Source: Chryseobacterium angstadtii (GTDB taxonomy: Bacteria; Bacteroidota; Bacteroidia; Flavobacteriales; Weeksellaceae). From it: a stretch of 64,000 nt of DNA. The DNA lies in NCBI RefSeq assembly GCF_001045465.1, contig NZ_LFND01000007.1, forward strand, positions 248,001 through 312,000. The letters run 5' to 3'. The notes beneath the pieces are model-generated. The model saw nothing but the letters and a program-made list of their open reading frames with translations. It made no database searches and had not been told where the DNA came from. Positions within the stretch are counted from its first letter, which is position 1, and the number at the start of each line of letters is the position of its first letter. The position numbers were made by a program, and so were the translations under genes. Below are positions 17,028 to 25,823 of this stretch, piece by piece.

Positions 17028-18239
17028 ATGGCAAAGGAAACGTTTAATCGTAACAAACCACACTTGAACATTGGTACTATTGGTCACGTTGACCATGGTA
17101 AAACTACTCTTACAGCTGCAATTTCTGCTGTATTAGCTAGCAAAGGTCTTGCTGAGAAAAAAGACTTCTCTGCAATTGACTCTGCTCCAGAAGAAAAAGA
17201 AAGAGGTATTACTATCAATACTGCTCACATCGAATACGAAACTGAAAAAAGACACTATGCTCACGTTGACTGTCCAGGTCACGCGGATTACGTAAAGAAC
17301 ATGGTAACTGGTGCTGCTCAAATGGACGGAGCTATCGTAGTATGTGCTGCAACTGACGGTCCTATGCCTCAGACTAGAGAACATATCCTACTTTGTCGTC
17401 AGGTAAACGTACCTAGAATCGTTGTTTTCATGAACAAAGTTGACATGGTAGACGATGCTGAGTTATTAGAGCTTGTAGAAATGGAGCTTAGAGACTTATT
17501 ATCTACTTACGAATTTGACGGAGACAACTCTCCAGTAATCCAAGGTTCTGCACTAGGTGCTCTTACAGCAGCTACAGCAGCTACTCCTGATACTGAAGAC
17601 AAGTGGTTCAAATCTGTTGAAGAATTGATGGATGCTGTTGATACTTGGATCGAGCAACCACCAAGAGATACTGAAAAGCCATTCTTGATGCCAATCGAAG
17701 ACGTATTCTCTATTACAGGTAGAGGTACTGTAGCAACTGGTAGAATCGAGGCTGGTGTTATCAACACTGGTGATCCAGTTGATATCGTTGGTATGGGTGA
17801 TGAAAAATTAACTTCTACAATTACAGGGGTTGAGATGTTCAGAAAAATCCTAGACAGAGGAGAAGCTGGTGATAACGTAGGTCTATTGTTGAGAGGTATT
17901 GAAAAAACTGACATCAAGAGAGGTATGGTAATCGCTAAGAAAGATTCTGTGAAGCCACATAAAAAATTCAAAGCATCTGTATATATCCTTTCTAAAGAAG
18001 AAGGTGGACGTCACACTCCATTCCACAACAAATACCGTCCTCAGTTCTACGTAAGAACTACAGACGTTACAGGTGAGATCTTCTTACCAGAAGGTGTAGA
18101 AATGGTAATGCCTGGTGATAACTTAGAGATCACTGTAGAATTGTTACAGCCAATCGCTCTTAACGTAGGTCTTAGATTTGCGATCAGAGAAGGAGGTAGA
18201 ACAGTTGGTTCAGGTCAGGTTACTGAAATCATAGACTAA
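17028..18239 (+). CDS. tuf: Translation elongation factor Tu
   Basis: 403 residues. GTPase motifs: GHVDHGKT (P loop, about 19-26), the DCPGHADYV switch II region, and NKVDMVDD (guanine specificity). Domains II and III follow and end [10 protein letters not shown]. It delivers aminoacyl-tRNA to the ribosomal A site. Codon use is strongly biased toward highly expressed preferences (for example repeated ggt, gct, gta) compared with the flanking accessory genes. It is slightly longer than E. coli EF-Tu (394), mostly through an insertion around [10 protein letters not shown] terminator separates it from tRNA-Trp. Confidence 0.98.
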   Translation: MAKETFNRNKPHLNIGTIGHVDHGKTTLTAAISAVLASKGLAEKKDFSAIDSAPEEKERGITINTAHIEYETEKRHYAHVDCPGHADYVKNMVTGAAQMDGAIVVCAATDGPMPQTREHILLCRQVNVPRIVVFMNKVDMVDDAELLELVEMELRDLLSTYEFDGDNSPVIQGSALGALTAATAATPDTEDKWFKSVEELMDAVDTWIEQPPRDTEKPFLMPIEDVFSITGRGTVATGRIEAGVINTGDPVDIVGMGDEKLTSTITGVEMFRKILDRGEAGDNVGLLLRGIEKTDIKRGMVIAKKDSVKPHKKFKASVYILSKEEGGRHTPFHNKYRPQFYVRTTDVTGEIFLPEGVEMVMPGDNLEITVELLQPIALNVGLRFAIREGGRTVGSGQVTEIID

Positions 18240-18255
18240 TCATCTTAAAATAAAT

Positions 18256-18290
18256 AAAGCTTCCGGAAGGAAACTCTCGGAAGCTTTTTA
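18256..18290 (+). terminator. tuf terminator
   Basis: A 10-bp stem AAAGCTTCCG (18256-18265) with CGGAAGCTTT (18278-18287), followed by T, three bases before tRNA-Trp. Confidence 0.8.
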
Positions 18291-18293
18291 TCT

Positions 18294-18364
18294 ACGGGCA
18301 TCGTCCAATGGTAGGATACCGGTCTCCAAAACCGTTGATCAGGGTTCGAATCCTTGTGCCCGTG
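18294..18364 (+). tRNA. tRNA-Trp (anticodon CCA)
   Basis: 71 nt. Acceptor ACGGGCA pairs with TGCCCGT, discriminator G, anticodon loop CTCCAAA with CCA. It lies between tuf and secE as in most bacteria of this phylum. Confidence 0.95.
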
Positions 18365-18376
18365 CAAATATTAATT

Positions 18377-18583
18377 ATGAGTTCATTTGTCGATTTTTTA
18401 AAAGGTTCTTATAACGAATTCAGACATAAAGTTGAATGGCCAAAATGGGCTGATCTTCAGTCGTCTACTATTGTAGTAACTATTGCTACAGTGATCTTGG
18501 CATTATTTACCTTTGGAGTTGATGAATTGTTTTCTAAAGCAATCAGCAACATAATAGGAATGCTAATTAACGTGTTCAACTAA
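18377..18583 (+). CDS. secE: Preprotein translocase subunit SecE
   Basis: 68 residues starting MSSFVDFLKGSYNEFRHKVEWPKW, the conserved amphipathic region of SecE, followed by one TM helix (about 31-52). It is the minimal single-TM form that clamps SecY. It starts 12 nt after tRNA-Trp and 17 bp before nusG. The open frame extends upstream into the tRNA; the ATG at 18377 is the first sensible start. Confidence 0.95.
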   Translation: MSSFVDFLKGSYNEFRHKVEWPKWADLQSSTIVVTIATVILALFTFGVDELFSKAISNIIGMLINVFN

Positions 18584-18600
18584 AAAAGTATTTTCCCATA

Positions 18601-19143
18601 ATGAGCGAATTGAAATGGTATGTGCTGAAAGCAATCAGCGGACAGGAAAATAAAGTGAAAAACTATATTGAGACAGAAATCAAACGTTTAGGGTTTGAGC
18701 AGTACGTTACTCAAGTGGTTATTCCTATGGAAAAGGTTATTCAGATCAGAAACGGAAAAAAAGTTCCTAAAGAGAAACCTTACTACCCTGGATACCTGAT
18801 GATCGAAGCTGATCTGATGGGGGAAATTCCTCACGTTATTAAGAATATTCCTGGTGTGATATCTTTCTTGAGTTTAACTAAAGGAGGAGATCCTGTTCCA
18901 ATGAGAAAGTCTGAAGTAAACAGAATGTTGGGAAGAATGGATGAGCTTTCAGAATTTGCAAGCGATGTTGAAATTCCATTCATTGTAGGTGAAAACGTTA
19001 AAGTAATAGACGGACCTTTCAATGGATTCAACGGAACTGTTGAGAAGATTCTTGAAGACAAAAAGAAAATTGAAGTTTCTGTATTGATCTTCGGTAGAAA
19101 AACTCCAATGGAGCTTAGCTATATGCAGGTAGAAAAAGTATAA
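18601..19143 (+). CDS. nusG: Transcription termination/antitermination factor NusG
   Basis: 180 residues. The NGN domain starts ELKWYVLKAISGQENKVKNYIE and includes YPGYLMIEADL; the C-terminal KOW domain has VGENVKVIDGPFNGFNGTVEKI. It binds RNA polymerase and couples it to Rho or the ribosome. Usually it is cotranscribed with rplK; here a strong terminator follows at 19162 and rplK is 8.7 kb away. Confidence 0.97.
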   Translation: MSELKWYVLKAISGQENKVKNYIETEIKRLGFEQYVTQVVIPMEKVIQIRNGKKVPKEKPYYPGYLMIEADLMGEIPHVIKNIPGVISFLSLTKGGDPVPMRKSEVNRMLGRMDELSEFASDVEIPFIVGENVKVIDGPFNGFNGTVEKILEDKKKIEVSVLIFGRKTPMELSYMQVEKV

Positions 19144-19161
19144 TATACTTTTCAAATATAT

Positions 19162-19189
19162 AAAGACCGCTGAAAAGCGGTCTTTTTTT
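19162..19189 (+). terminator. nusG terminator
   Basis: A 10-bp stem AAAGACCGCT (19162-19171) with AGCGGTCTTT (19176-19185), loop GAAA, then seven T including the stem end. It ends the tRNA-Trp/secE/nusG transcript. Confidence 0.9.
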
Positions 19190-19518
19190 GTTCTAAAGAC
19201 TAATTTCATAGACTGTTTTCCTTTTTAGACCGCTCTGGTTTTCGGAATTTTTTTCACACAAAATGACTATAGGTAGAATGATTTTATTCTTAAGTTGTTA
19301 GTTCTATTACAATTAAGAAAAAGATTTTTCCAAACAAATCATTATTTACTTTCTTTAATCGCATTGTTTTGTGCAATATATATCACTTTATTTGGATTTA
19401 TTTAATTATCATAAACAGATAAATAAATTATTGAAAACGGATAAATAAATTTTATTCAATTATTTTTTTGAATTGTTTTTTTGCTGTTCTACTTTTAAGC
19501 CAACCTAAATCAATTCAC
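19190..19518. other. AT-rich intergenic region with a 22-bp-spaced direct repeat
   Basis: About 330 bp without a gene. GATAAATAAATT occurs at 19418-19429 and again at 19440-19451, two helical turns apart, 67 bp before the next start codon. It may be an operator or just low-complexity sequence. Confidence 0.35.
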
Positions 19519-20097
19519 ATGAAAAAAAAATTATTAACAGTTTTACTGTTTTCAGTATCCATCTTTATTTTTTCACAGAGTACAGGACTTCCGTGGTCAA
19601 CAACAGATAGCGGAAGCAGAGTTCTTCGTGTAATGGGAGGAACAGATTTTAAATTCTTAACCAATTGGCAGGATGGAGCAGTGACAACCCTTCCTCTGAA
19701 CGAAGGCTATGATCCTCTTAATGCCTATAATCCCAGCACAGGAGAATTTGTAGTTCCGGAAGATGGATTATACAATATTAAATCCAGAGTACGTCTTCAG
19801 GTTGGAAAAGGCGAATTCAATGGAGACGGAGGAATGTTCAGCACCGGTTACAGTATTGATAACAATACCGAGCCGGAAGGAAATACGGGAGCCAACGATA
19901 CAAGAGTCATCAGAGGAACTTTTATAAGTGGTTTTCCTAATTATTACGACAGCCAAAGCCATGCTACCATCTGGTTGAAAGCAGGCCAGAAAATAAAGCT
20001 GATTTTCTATGCTAGAGGTACGGCTAATATGGCAGACCATAATAAAGTAAGTATTATCAGAGATGCATGCTATCTTAGAATTAATAAGATGCAGTAA
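19519..20097 (+). CDS. Secreted C1q-like jelly-roll protein
   Basis: 192 residues. A signal peptide (about 1-21, IFIFSQ) is followed by one domain of about 150 residues resembling C1q/TNF-like sandwiches of Bacteroidetes: YDPLNAYNPSTGEFVVPEDGLYNIKSRVRLQ, then HATIWLKAGQKIKLIFYA. A paralogue lies at 20715, sharing GSRVLRVMGGT and the YDPLNAY segment. Role is likely a surface or extracellular ligand-binding module; nothing shows the ligand. The ATG at 19519 gives a clean signal peptide; the upstream in-frame extension is AT-rich noncoding sequence. Own terminator at 20193. Confidence 0.75.
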   Translation: MKKKLLTVLLFSVSIFIFSQSTGLPWSTTDSGSRVLRVMGGTDFKFLTNWQDGAVTTLPLNEGYDPLNAYNPSTGEFVVPEDGLYNIKSRVRLQVGKGEFNGDGGMFSTGYSIDNNTEPEGNTGANDTRVIRGTFISGFPNYYDSQSHATIWLKAGQKIKLIFYARGTANMADHNKVSIIRDACYLRINKMQ

Positions 20098-20192
20098 AAA
20101 GACCGGAGCTTGGATGTTTCCTAAACTAATTTATTTTCTGTTTAGGTGACCGGAATCAATCTCTTGTGTTTGCAAATATTCATTTTCTATTT

Positions 20193-20220
20193 AAGACTAC
20201 TCAATAGAGTGGTCTTTTTG
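20193..20220 (+). terminator. Terminator after first C1q-like gene
   Basis: AAGACTACTC (20193-20202) pairs with GAGTGGTCTT (20207-20216), loop AATA, one wobble pair, then five T. Confidence 0.8.
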
Positions 20221-20714
20221 CTTTTTAGCTGTTAAGAAGAATAGTTCGTGGCTTACGAAACTAAATCATATGATATAAAAGGCCTTGAAAAACCGATCAG
20301 ATTTTTCACCTTTAGTTTTACATGATAAAGGTAAATACTTCTTGCATAGAAGATTTTGTTGATGAATATGGAGCTCTATTCAAAATAAATTTTATGCTTC
20401 ACCTGTTTTTGATTAAAAAAATATCTAGTATCTGTTAAATCAGTTGTTTATTTTAATTAATCAATTGATAGTCAATAGTTTATATTGTGTAATTGAAAAA
20501 ATAAATGTAGGTTTAAAAAGCATTAATGATGAAAAAGAATCAGAAACTTCTCTTTATTTTAGGAGGATTATTTCCTGTAATCCAAACTCTTCAGGTAAGA
20601 TAGATTCAGATAAAGTGGAAATTTAGTTATTTCCCTATGCTTTTTTATTCTTTTTTGCCCGGGATATACTTATCCTGGAATCAAACACAATTTTAACATT
20701 AAATCATACACAAA
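20221..20714. other. Gene-poor AT-rich spacer
   Basis: About 490 bp. A 60-codon open frame near 20444 has no start context or family features and is not called. No promoter with both elements was found. Confidence 0.35.
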
Positions 20715-21546
20715 ATGAAAAAGCTTTTATTATTAACAGTTTTGTTTCCTTTTTTCTTTTTTAGCCAAGTAGGGATACATACATCCAATCCTCAAACCTC
20801 TTTTCACATTGATGGAGCTAAAGATAATCCTGCTACCGAAGCCCCTCCTTTAATACAACAAAAGGATGATGTAAGCGTTACCAAAACGGGAGACGTTGGA
20901 ATAGGTACCATTACCCCATCAGAACATCTTGATATAGCCGATGGAAATGTAAGAGTCCGCGATATCAGAAATTCAATAGGTACAGAGGGAGATAAGCTTG
21001 TAGTAGCAGATGCCGGCGGCGTTCTGAAAATTGCAGGTGGTGCTCCTTTCTCTGTAACGAACAGTGGAAATAGAGTTTTAAGGGCTACTGGAGGAACAAC
21101 CCTTGTTTATGGAACAGGTTGGCAAAACTATACACCTACTCCCATCCCTTTAGATGAGTCTTATGATCCTTTAAATGCTTATGATCCGGTTACAGGACAG
21201 TTTACAGTTCCAGAGGATGGCCTTTATTACATACAAGCCAAATTGTGTCTCGGAGTAGGAGGAGGAACTCTTGACGGAAATGGAGGAGATTATGGAGCTT
21301 TCTTAATCATAGATAATAATCTCAATAGTGCACTGGCAGGTAAAATGATCAGAGTCCTGAAAGGTACTTTTATTTCTGAAGGGGTCGAATGTTTATGATA
21401 ATTGGGTAAATGCAACGGTATGGTTAAAAAAAGGACAGTTAATTAATGTATATCAGCTAACTTACGGTACAAATACGATGGCGGATAATGGGAATGTAAG
21501 TTTGAACCGTGGAGGATCATTTCTTATCATTAATAAATTATTGTAA
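20715..21546 (+). pseudogene. C1q-like VGINT-type secreted protein, broken by a +1 frameshift
   Basis: The reading frame from 20715 codes for a signal peptide (about 1-18), VGIHTSNP and VGIGTITPSEHLDI motifs, and a C1q-like domain parallel to that of the gene at 19519. It stops at 21398 after GTFISEGVECL. Removing one G from GGGG at 21381-21384 restores the frame to 21546 and yields VYDNWVNATVWLKKGQ followed by a stretch ending IINKLL, which aligns with the C-terminus of the 19519 paralogue (SHATIWLKAGQ, ending RINKMQ). Total length is 3n+1, as expected for one extra base. Either a true frameshift, phase-variation at a short G tract, or a sequencing error. Terminator at 21568. Confidence 0.8.
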
Positions 21547-21567
21547 GTGTTTTATTTCGAATTATAC

Positions 21568-21595
21568 AAAGACTGTCGGGTAGACAGTCTTTTTT
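21568..21595 (+). terminator. Terminator after frameshifted C1q-like gene
   Basis: AAAGACTGTC (21568-21577) pairs with GACAGTCTTT (21583-21592), then T run. Confidence 0.85.
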
Positions 21596-21888
21596 CTTAC
21601 CCTATTTTAATGATTATCAATGATATGGGAAATTACATGTATTCGTTTTATCTGTAAAGACTTTTTTAAGCAGTATTTATCAGTATTTATGATTAAAGCT
21701 TATTAAAAAGAGATTTGAGTGGATGTGTTTATTGCGATCTTTTTAAAAAAGAATCTTTCTTTTCATTTTATTTTCACTGTTTTGTGATAAATGATTGAAT
21801 TTTTGCTATAATAAGTATTTATTTTTTAATTTATTTCTATATGGCATGTTTCTTGTTAAGTAATAGGCGATTAATCCATAAAGCTTTA

Positions 21889-21951
21889 TTCCTCTTACAT
21901 GATATACTGCGTAACCTACGCGTATAAAATTGGGTATGCCTTAAAGAGGAA
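21889..21951 (+). promoter_or_regulatory. Structured leader element before three tandem paralogues
   Basis: An inner hairpin, ATAC-T-GCGTA (21904-21913) with TACGC-GTAT (21917-21925), one bulged T, loop ACC. An outer pairing of TTCCTCTT (21889-21896) with AAGAGGAA (21944-21951). It is 48 nt before the first start codon, so it is probably in the 5' untranslated region. No known riboswitch class was recognised. Confidence 0.45.
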
Positions 21952-21999
21952 GAAATGAATTAGAAGGACTAATAAAAGTAAACACAAAACCCATTTCCA

Positions 22000-22617
22000 A
22001 TGAAGAAAATTATTTCTACAGTACTTTTAGCTGGTGCTGTATTCATGAATGCACAAGTTGGCATAAACACCAATACGCCAGAAAAAGATCTTACCGTGAA
22101 CGGGACGATGAAGACATCCGGGATGATTTTTAAAAGCCCTTTAGAGAAATTGGGTGCCAGCGAGAATTATACATTCATCATTAAATCTCCCGCACCTGAA
22201 AATAAGATTACAGCTTATAATGATTCTTTTGTTCCGAATTCCCCGGCACCTATTAATCTTATTCAGTTTAAAATTACCTGTGATACCAATGATAAGGATT
22301 GGGTGAACGAGTTTGATACCAAAATCAATTCCAATAAATTTCTTGTAGTGATTTCTTCATTTGGGTTTACGCAGCCCGTAAGAACTTTCTCTGCAGACTG
22401 GCTGACTCCGGTACCTCAGATTTTTGCCTATTCTTCCGGAGGAACCTGGAAACTGAAAGCCGATTATCAAGGATTTGCCCCGGACAACTCTTTCCCTACA
22501 GGCATATGGACGCTCAATCTGCTGGTTTTTGATAAAGCGTATGCAAAAGAATTGAATACTACACAAGATCTCGGAGCAGGTACCACCGGTGCAGCAGCAG
22601 CTCCATTAATTCAATAA
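22000..22617 (+). CDS. Secreted protein of the VGINT-type family, paralogue 1
   Basis: 205 residues. Signal peptide 1-18 (AVFMNAQ), then VGINTNTPEKDLTVNG, the N-terminal motif seen in many Bacteroidetes exported fibre-like proteins. The body, about 150 residues, includes FDTKINSNKFLVVISSFGF and GTWKLKADYQGFAP, and ends with an Ala-rich tail. It shares with the next two genes the pattern D-T-K-I/N-x-x-K-F/Y-L/V-V-x-I plus GTW(K/H/T)... LNLLVF. No known domain recognised. It is first of three co-directional genes with 13-bp and overlapping junctions, so they form one operon, preceded by a structured leader. Confidence 0.75.
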   Translation: MKKIISTVLLAGAVFMNAQVGINTNTPEKDLTVNGTMKTSGMIFKSPLEKLGASENYTFIIKSPAPENKITAYNDSFVPNSPAPINLIQFKITCDTNDKDWVNEFDTKINSNKFLVVISSFGFTQPVRTFSADWLTPVPQIFAYSSGGTWKLKADYQGFAPDNSFPTGIWTLNLLVFDKAYAKELNTTQDLGAGTTGAAAAPLIQ

Positions 22618-22630
22618 AAAACATCATATA

Positions 22631-23278
22631 ATGAAAAAAATAAGCACATTATTCCTAATGGCCGGAGCTCTTTTTGCTGCTAAGGCTCAGGTTGGAATTA
22701 ATACCAAAACCCCGCAGGGTACTTTAGATGTTGCCGGAGATATTTTGGTGGAATCTTATCTTGTAGACACGGTAAATTCATCGGCAGGCGGAAATTATTT
22801 TCTTCTTACCCGTTCAAAAGATACTTCACCCGTAGGAAAAATTAAAATGTTGGATATTTCTCTGAGAAATGTAGCTCCCGTAAATACCTATAATGTTATA
22901 CTAAAGAATGTGAATCAGGATGAAGTAGTGAGTCTTAATACAAACCTGGAAACCAGTAAATATGTAGTGGCCATTACCGGTGCTGTTTTTACCAATGCCG
23001 TTTCTGCTGTGAATACATCTACTACGCCAAAGTCTTTCGGAGCTTATTCTACAGAAGTTACTCAGGTAACTAGCGGAGGGAAGACCTATCATGCTATTAA
23101 TTTAAGTTTTAAAGGAGCCAGTACAGTATCTTCTACCAACGGAACCTGGACGATTGCCCTGAATGTATTTGAAAGATCACTGGTAAAAGATTGGGGAACA
23201 TTTAACGGGTCTGTATCTGCTTCGGCTTCACCTGTTTATTCGGGAGTTTCAACTAACACGCCTTTAGGGCTTCAATAA
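22631..23278 (+). CDS. Secreted protein of the VGINT-type family, paralogue 2
   Basis: 215 residues. Signal peptide about 1-19 (ALFAAKAQ), then VGINTKTPQGTLDVAGDILV. Later parts match its neighbours: NLETSKYVVAITGAVFTN and NGTWTIALNVFERSL. Thirteen bp after paralogue 1 and overlapping the start of paralogue 3 (TAATG). No sorting domain is visible, so it probably leaves by Sec only, to the periplasm or outer membrane, or it assembles with partners. Function unknown. Confidence 0.75.
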   Translation: MKKISTLFLMAGALFAAKAQVGINTKTPQGTLDVAGDILVESYLVDTVNSSAGGNYFLLTRSKDTSPVGKIKMLDISLRNVAPVNTYNVILKNVNQDEVVSLNTNLETSKYVVAITGAVFTNAVSAVNTSTTPKSFGAYSTEVTQVTSGGKTYHAINLSFKGASTVSSTNGTWTIALNVFERSLVKDWGTFNGSVSASASPVYSGVSTNTPLGLQ

Positions 23279-23955
23279 TGATGATCATGGAAAGAAGAAT
23301 TTATATTATAATGACCCTGTTCCTGGGAATGCTGATGAATGCCCAGACAGGAAAAGTAGGAATCGGAACAACAGATCCGAAAGAAAATCTGGATGTAAAC
23401 GGAGATACTTATACCAACTCGCTGTATCTTAGAAATCCGGGAGAGCCTACCATGACAGGAGGAAGCTTTTTAGCGACCTCTGCCAATTCACTTCAGCTTT
23501 ATAATCCTAATCTGGAAACCAGCGGATTGTTTAATTATCTTAAACTTTCCCTTACCGGAATATCAGGGGCAGGTCTTACAGATTATGATACTAAAATTGA
23601 TGCGGATAAATTTCTTGTCGTCGTTCACAATTATTCTTTTAAGATGAATGATGGAACCACGAATGTAGCGCTTGACTATGGAGATAATGGTACCAACGAT
23701 AACAGACAGGGATCTCCCGATGTGACTTCATTCAAAAGTAACGGAACATGGCATATCAGAGCAAGGTTTACGGACAGCAGGCTGATTGCACTTACTTCTG
23801 CCAATCCTCCAAGAACGTATAACAACTTTACGATTGATCTTTATCTTATGGCCTATAAAAGACTGATCACGAAACAGAATATTACAGATATCAATGCAGA
23901 TCTCGGAGGAACCAACGGCTCTACCCAGACGATTAATAAACCATCCGGGTTTTAA
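23278..23955 (+). CDS. Secreted protein of the VGINT-type family, paralogue 3
   Basis: Up to 225 residues. Candidate starts are ATG at 23278, 23281 and 23287; the first overlaps the previous stop as TAATG, suggesting coupled translation. Signal peptide ends near MLMNAQ, followed by VGIGTTDPKENLDVNGDTY. The body has YDTKIDADKFLVVVHNYSF and GTWHIRARF, parallel to paralogues 1 and 2. A strong terminator follows at 23974. Function unknown. Confidence 0.75.
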   Translation: MMIMERRIYIIMTLFLGMLMNAQTGKVGIGTTDPKENLDVNGDTYTNSLYLRNPGEPTMTGGSFLATSANSLQLYNPNLETSGLFNYLKLSLTGISGAGLTDYDTKIDADKFLVVVHNYSFKMNDGTTNVALDYGDNGTNDNRQGSPDVTSFKSNGTWHIRARFTDSRLIALTSANPPRTYNNFTIDLYLMAYKRLITKQNITDINADLGGTNGSTQTINKPSGF

Positions 23956-23973
23956 CAGCATTTATTGACGATA

Positions 23974-24016
23974 AAAAGAAAGAAGACTATTTACTGCAAA
24001 TAGTCTTCTTTCTTTT
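23974..24016 (+). terminator. Strong terminator of the three-paralogue operon
   Basis: A perfect 19-bp stem, 23974-23992 with 23998-24016, loop ACTGC, ending in TTTCTTTT. Confidence 0.85.
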
Positions 24017-24121
24017 GGGTTAAAGAGCAATTTTAAATATTTTGCTAATTTTTCATATAAGGCATAGGTTTCATGCTATTTTTTCAAATGATTTTATAAT
24101 TTTATATGGAATTATATCTTC

Positions 24122-25681
24122 ATGGGAAAATCTTTACTTATTATATGGTCTTTGTTGATTTCGGTTTCTCTTTGTTTCGGACAGGAGAAAAAAGAATACC
24201 GGCAGTATATGGAGACTGCCAATGAATTGAAATTTAAGGACTGGAAAAAAGCAGAAGCCAATATTCAGACTGCAAGGAAAAACGTTTCAGACAAAGATTT
24301 GGGCGATTTCTATATTGAAGCAGCCAAAATTTACAGTGATGTCAATTATTTTGATCTGGCATTGGATTATTCAGACAAAGCATATGCTCTGTTTTTAGAT
24401 AAAGATGAAAAAAAGATGGCCAAGATAGACGGTATTTTTGCCTACATCTATTCCCAGCTCAATGATACAAAAAGAGCAGTGGCCTATTATAAAAAACTTT
24501 TAAATTTTTATCAGAAGCAAAAGGAACAAACAGAAACCATCAAGTCCCTGAACAATCTGGGAAATGCCTACCTGGTTTTATCAAAACTTGATTCATCACG
24601 CTACTATTTTGAAAAAAGCCTGATGATCTTTGAAACCTATGATAATCCGGTTTTAAAAGCATTTGTATTTTCCAATTTCGGAAAGCTTAATTTTTTGGAA
24701 GGAAACACTCTTAAAGCAGAAAATTATCTGCTGGATGCCGAGGGTATTTTGAAAAGAAACAATATTCAGGATCATAAATCAAACTATCAGGTCAATTATA
24801 ATCTGGCTAATTTTTACATCGAACAGAAAAATCCTCAAAAAGCATTACTGCATGCAGAAAATGTAGGTCGCTATGTGGTTCCTAACTCGGTAAGCTTTGA
24901 TAATACCAATTATTTAAGAACATTATACCGGGCATACCAGCTGAATAAAGACTATAAACTTGCGTCGGAAACATTTGCAAAATACGATTCCATACGGGAG
25001 CTGCTGAACATAGAGGAAAAAGCAGTGAATGTGGAACGGCTGAAAGTGAAACAGGATTATGAACTGGAGAAAAGATTGAACAAAATAGAGCAGGACAGAA
25101 AAAACACCTTATATATTGTAATGGTGGTGATTCTTTTACTGGTCTCGGCCATATGTATCCTGCTGCTCATTAATTTCAGAAATAAAACAGAGAAACTCCG
25201 GCTTGAAAAAAAATTGATTGAGAACAGAGAAAGAGAATTGGAAATAGACAATCAGATGAAAGAAAAAATGCTTGTCTATAAATCTATGGAACAGTCCAAA
25301 ATAGAAGAAATCTTTAAATCTATTCTGGAACAGGTGAATGTCCTGAAATCTAAACTCAATGACAGCGAGATCAACGAAGTGTCCAGAATTATCAATGATA
25401 TTAAAATGAATACCAAACAGGATTCCTGGGGTGAATTTGAATATCATTTCCTGAATATCCATGAATCATTTTATGAAAATCTGGACCTCAAACATCCCGG
25501 ACTTACCAATTATGATAAACGGCTTGCTGCCATGCTAAAGCTTAAATTATCTACAAAAGAGATCTCCAATCTTTTGAACGTAACTCCAAAAACCATAGAA
25601 AATTCCAGAACGAGACTTCGCAAAAAAATGAATTTGACCAATACCAAAGAAGATTTAGCTCAATATTTAAATGAATTGTAA
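24122..25681 (+). CDS. Membrane-anchored TPR protein with C-terminal LuxR/GerE-like helix-turn-helix
   Basis: 519 residues. Signal/anchor about 1-20, then a run of TPR helices (about 30-320, for example LNNLGNAYLVLSKLDSSRYYFEKSL), one TM helix at about 328-351, a coiled coil (about 352-420), and a DNA-binding C-terminus (about 465-510: LAAMLKLKLSTKEISNLLNVTPKTIENSRTRLRKKM). This layout, periplasmic TPRs linked through the membrane to a cytoplasmic HTH, is a known Bacteroidetes one-component regulator type. It has no receiver or kinase domain. It sits between the VGINT-type operon and a sorted protein gene and may control one of them; this is inference. Confidence 0.85.
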   Translation: MGKSLLIIWSLLISVSLCFGQEKKEYRQYMETANELKFKDWKKAEANIQTARKNVSDKDLGDFYIEAAKIYSDVNYFDLALDYSDKAYALFLDKDEKKMAKIDGIFAYIYSQLNDTKRAVAYYKKLLNFYQKQKEQTETIKSLNNLGNAYLVLSKLDSSRYYFEKSLMIFETYDNPVLKAFVFSNFGKLNFLEGNTLKAENYLLDAEGILKRNNIQDHKSNYQVNYNLANFYIEQKNPQKALLHAENVGRYVVPNSVSFDNTNYLRTLYRAYQLNKDYKLASETFAKYDSIRELLNIEEKAVNVERLKVKQDYELEKRLNKIEQDRKNTLYIVMVVILLLVSAICILLLINFRNKTEKLRLEKKLIENRERELEIDNQMKEKMLVYKSMEQSKIEEIFKSILEQVNVLKSKLNDSEINEVSRIINDIKMNTKQDSWGEFEYHFLNIHESFYENLDLKHPGLTNYDKRLAAMLKLKLSTKEISNLLNVTPKTIENSRTRLRKKMNLTNTKEDLAQYLNEL

Positions 25682-25823
25682 TTTACTTATTATCAATTGA
25701 TTGAATGTAGGTGTGTGGAAAGAGTGTGGTGGTTTTTACAGATGAAGTGGTAATTGTGTGGATAATTTTAAACAGGTTATCCTATACATTCTCTTCCTTT
25801 GTTTCGATTAATACGATACCACT

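Noticed and set aside
20444-20626. 60-codon open frame in the spacer between C1q-like genes
   Set aside because: No start context, low complexity and no resemblance to known proteins.
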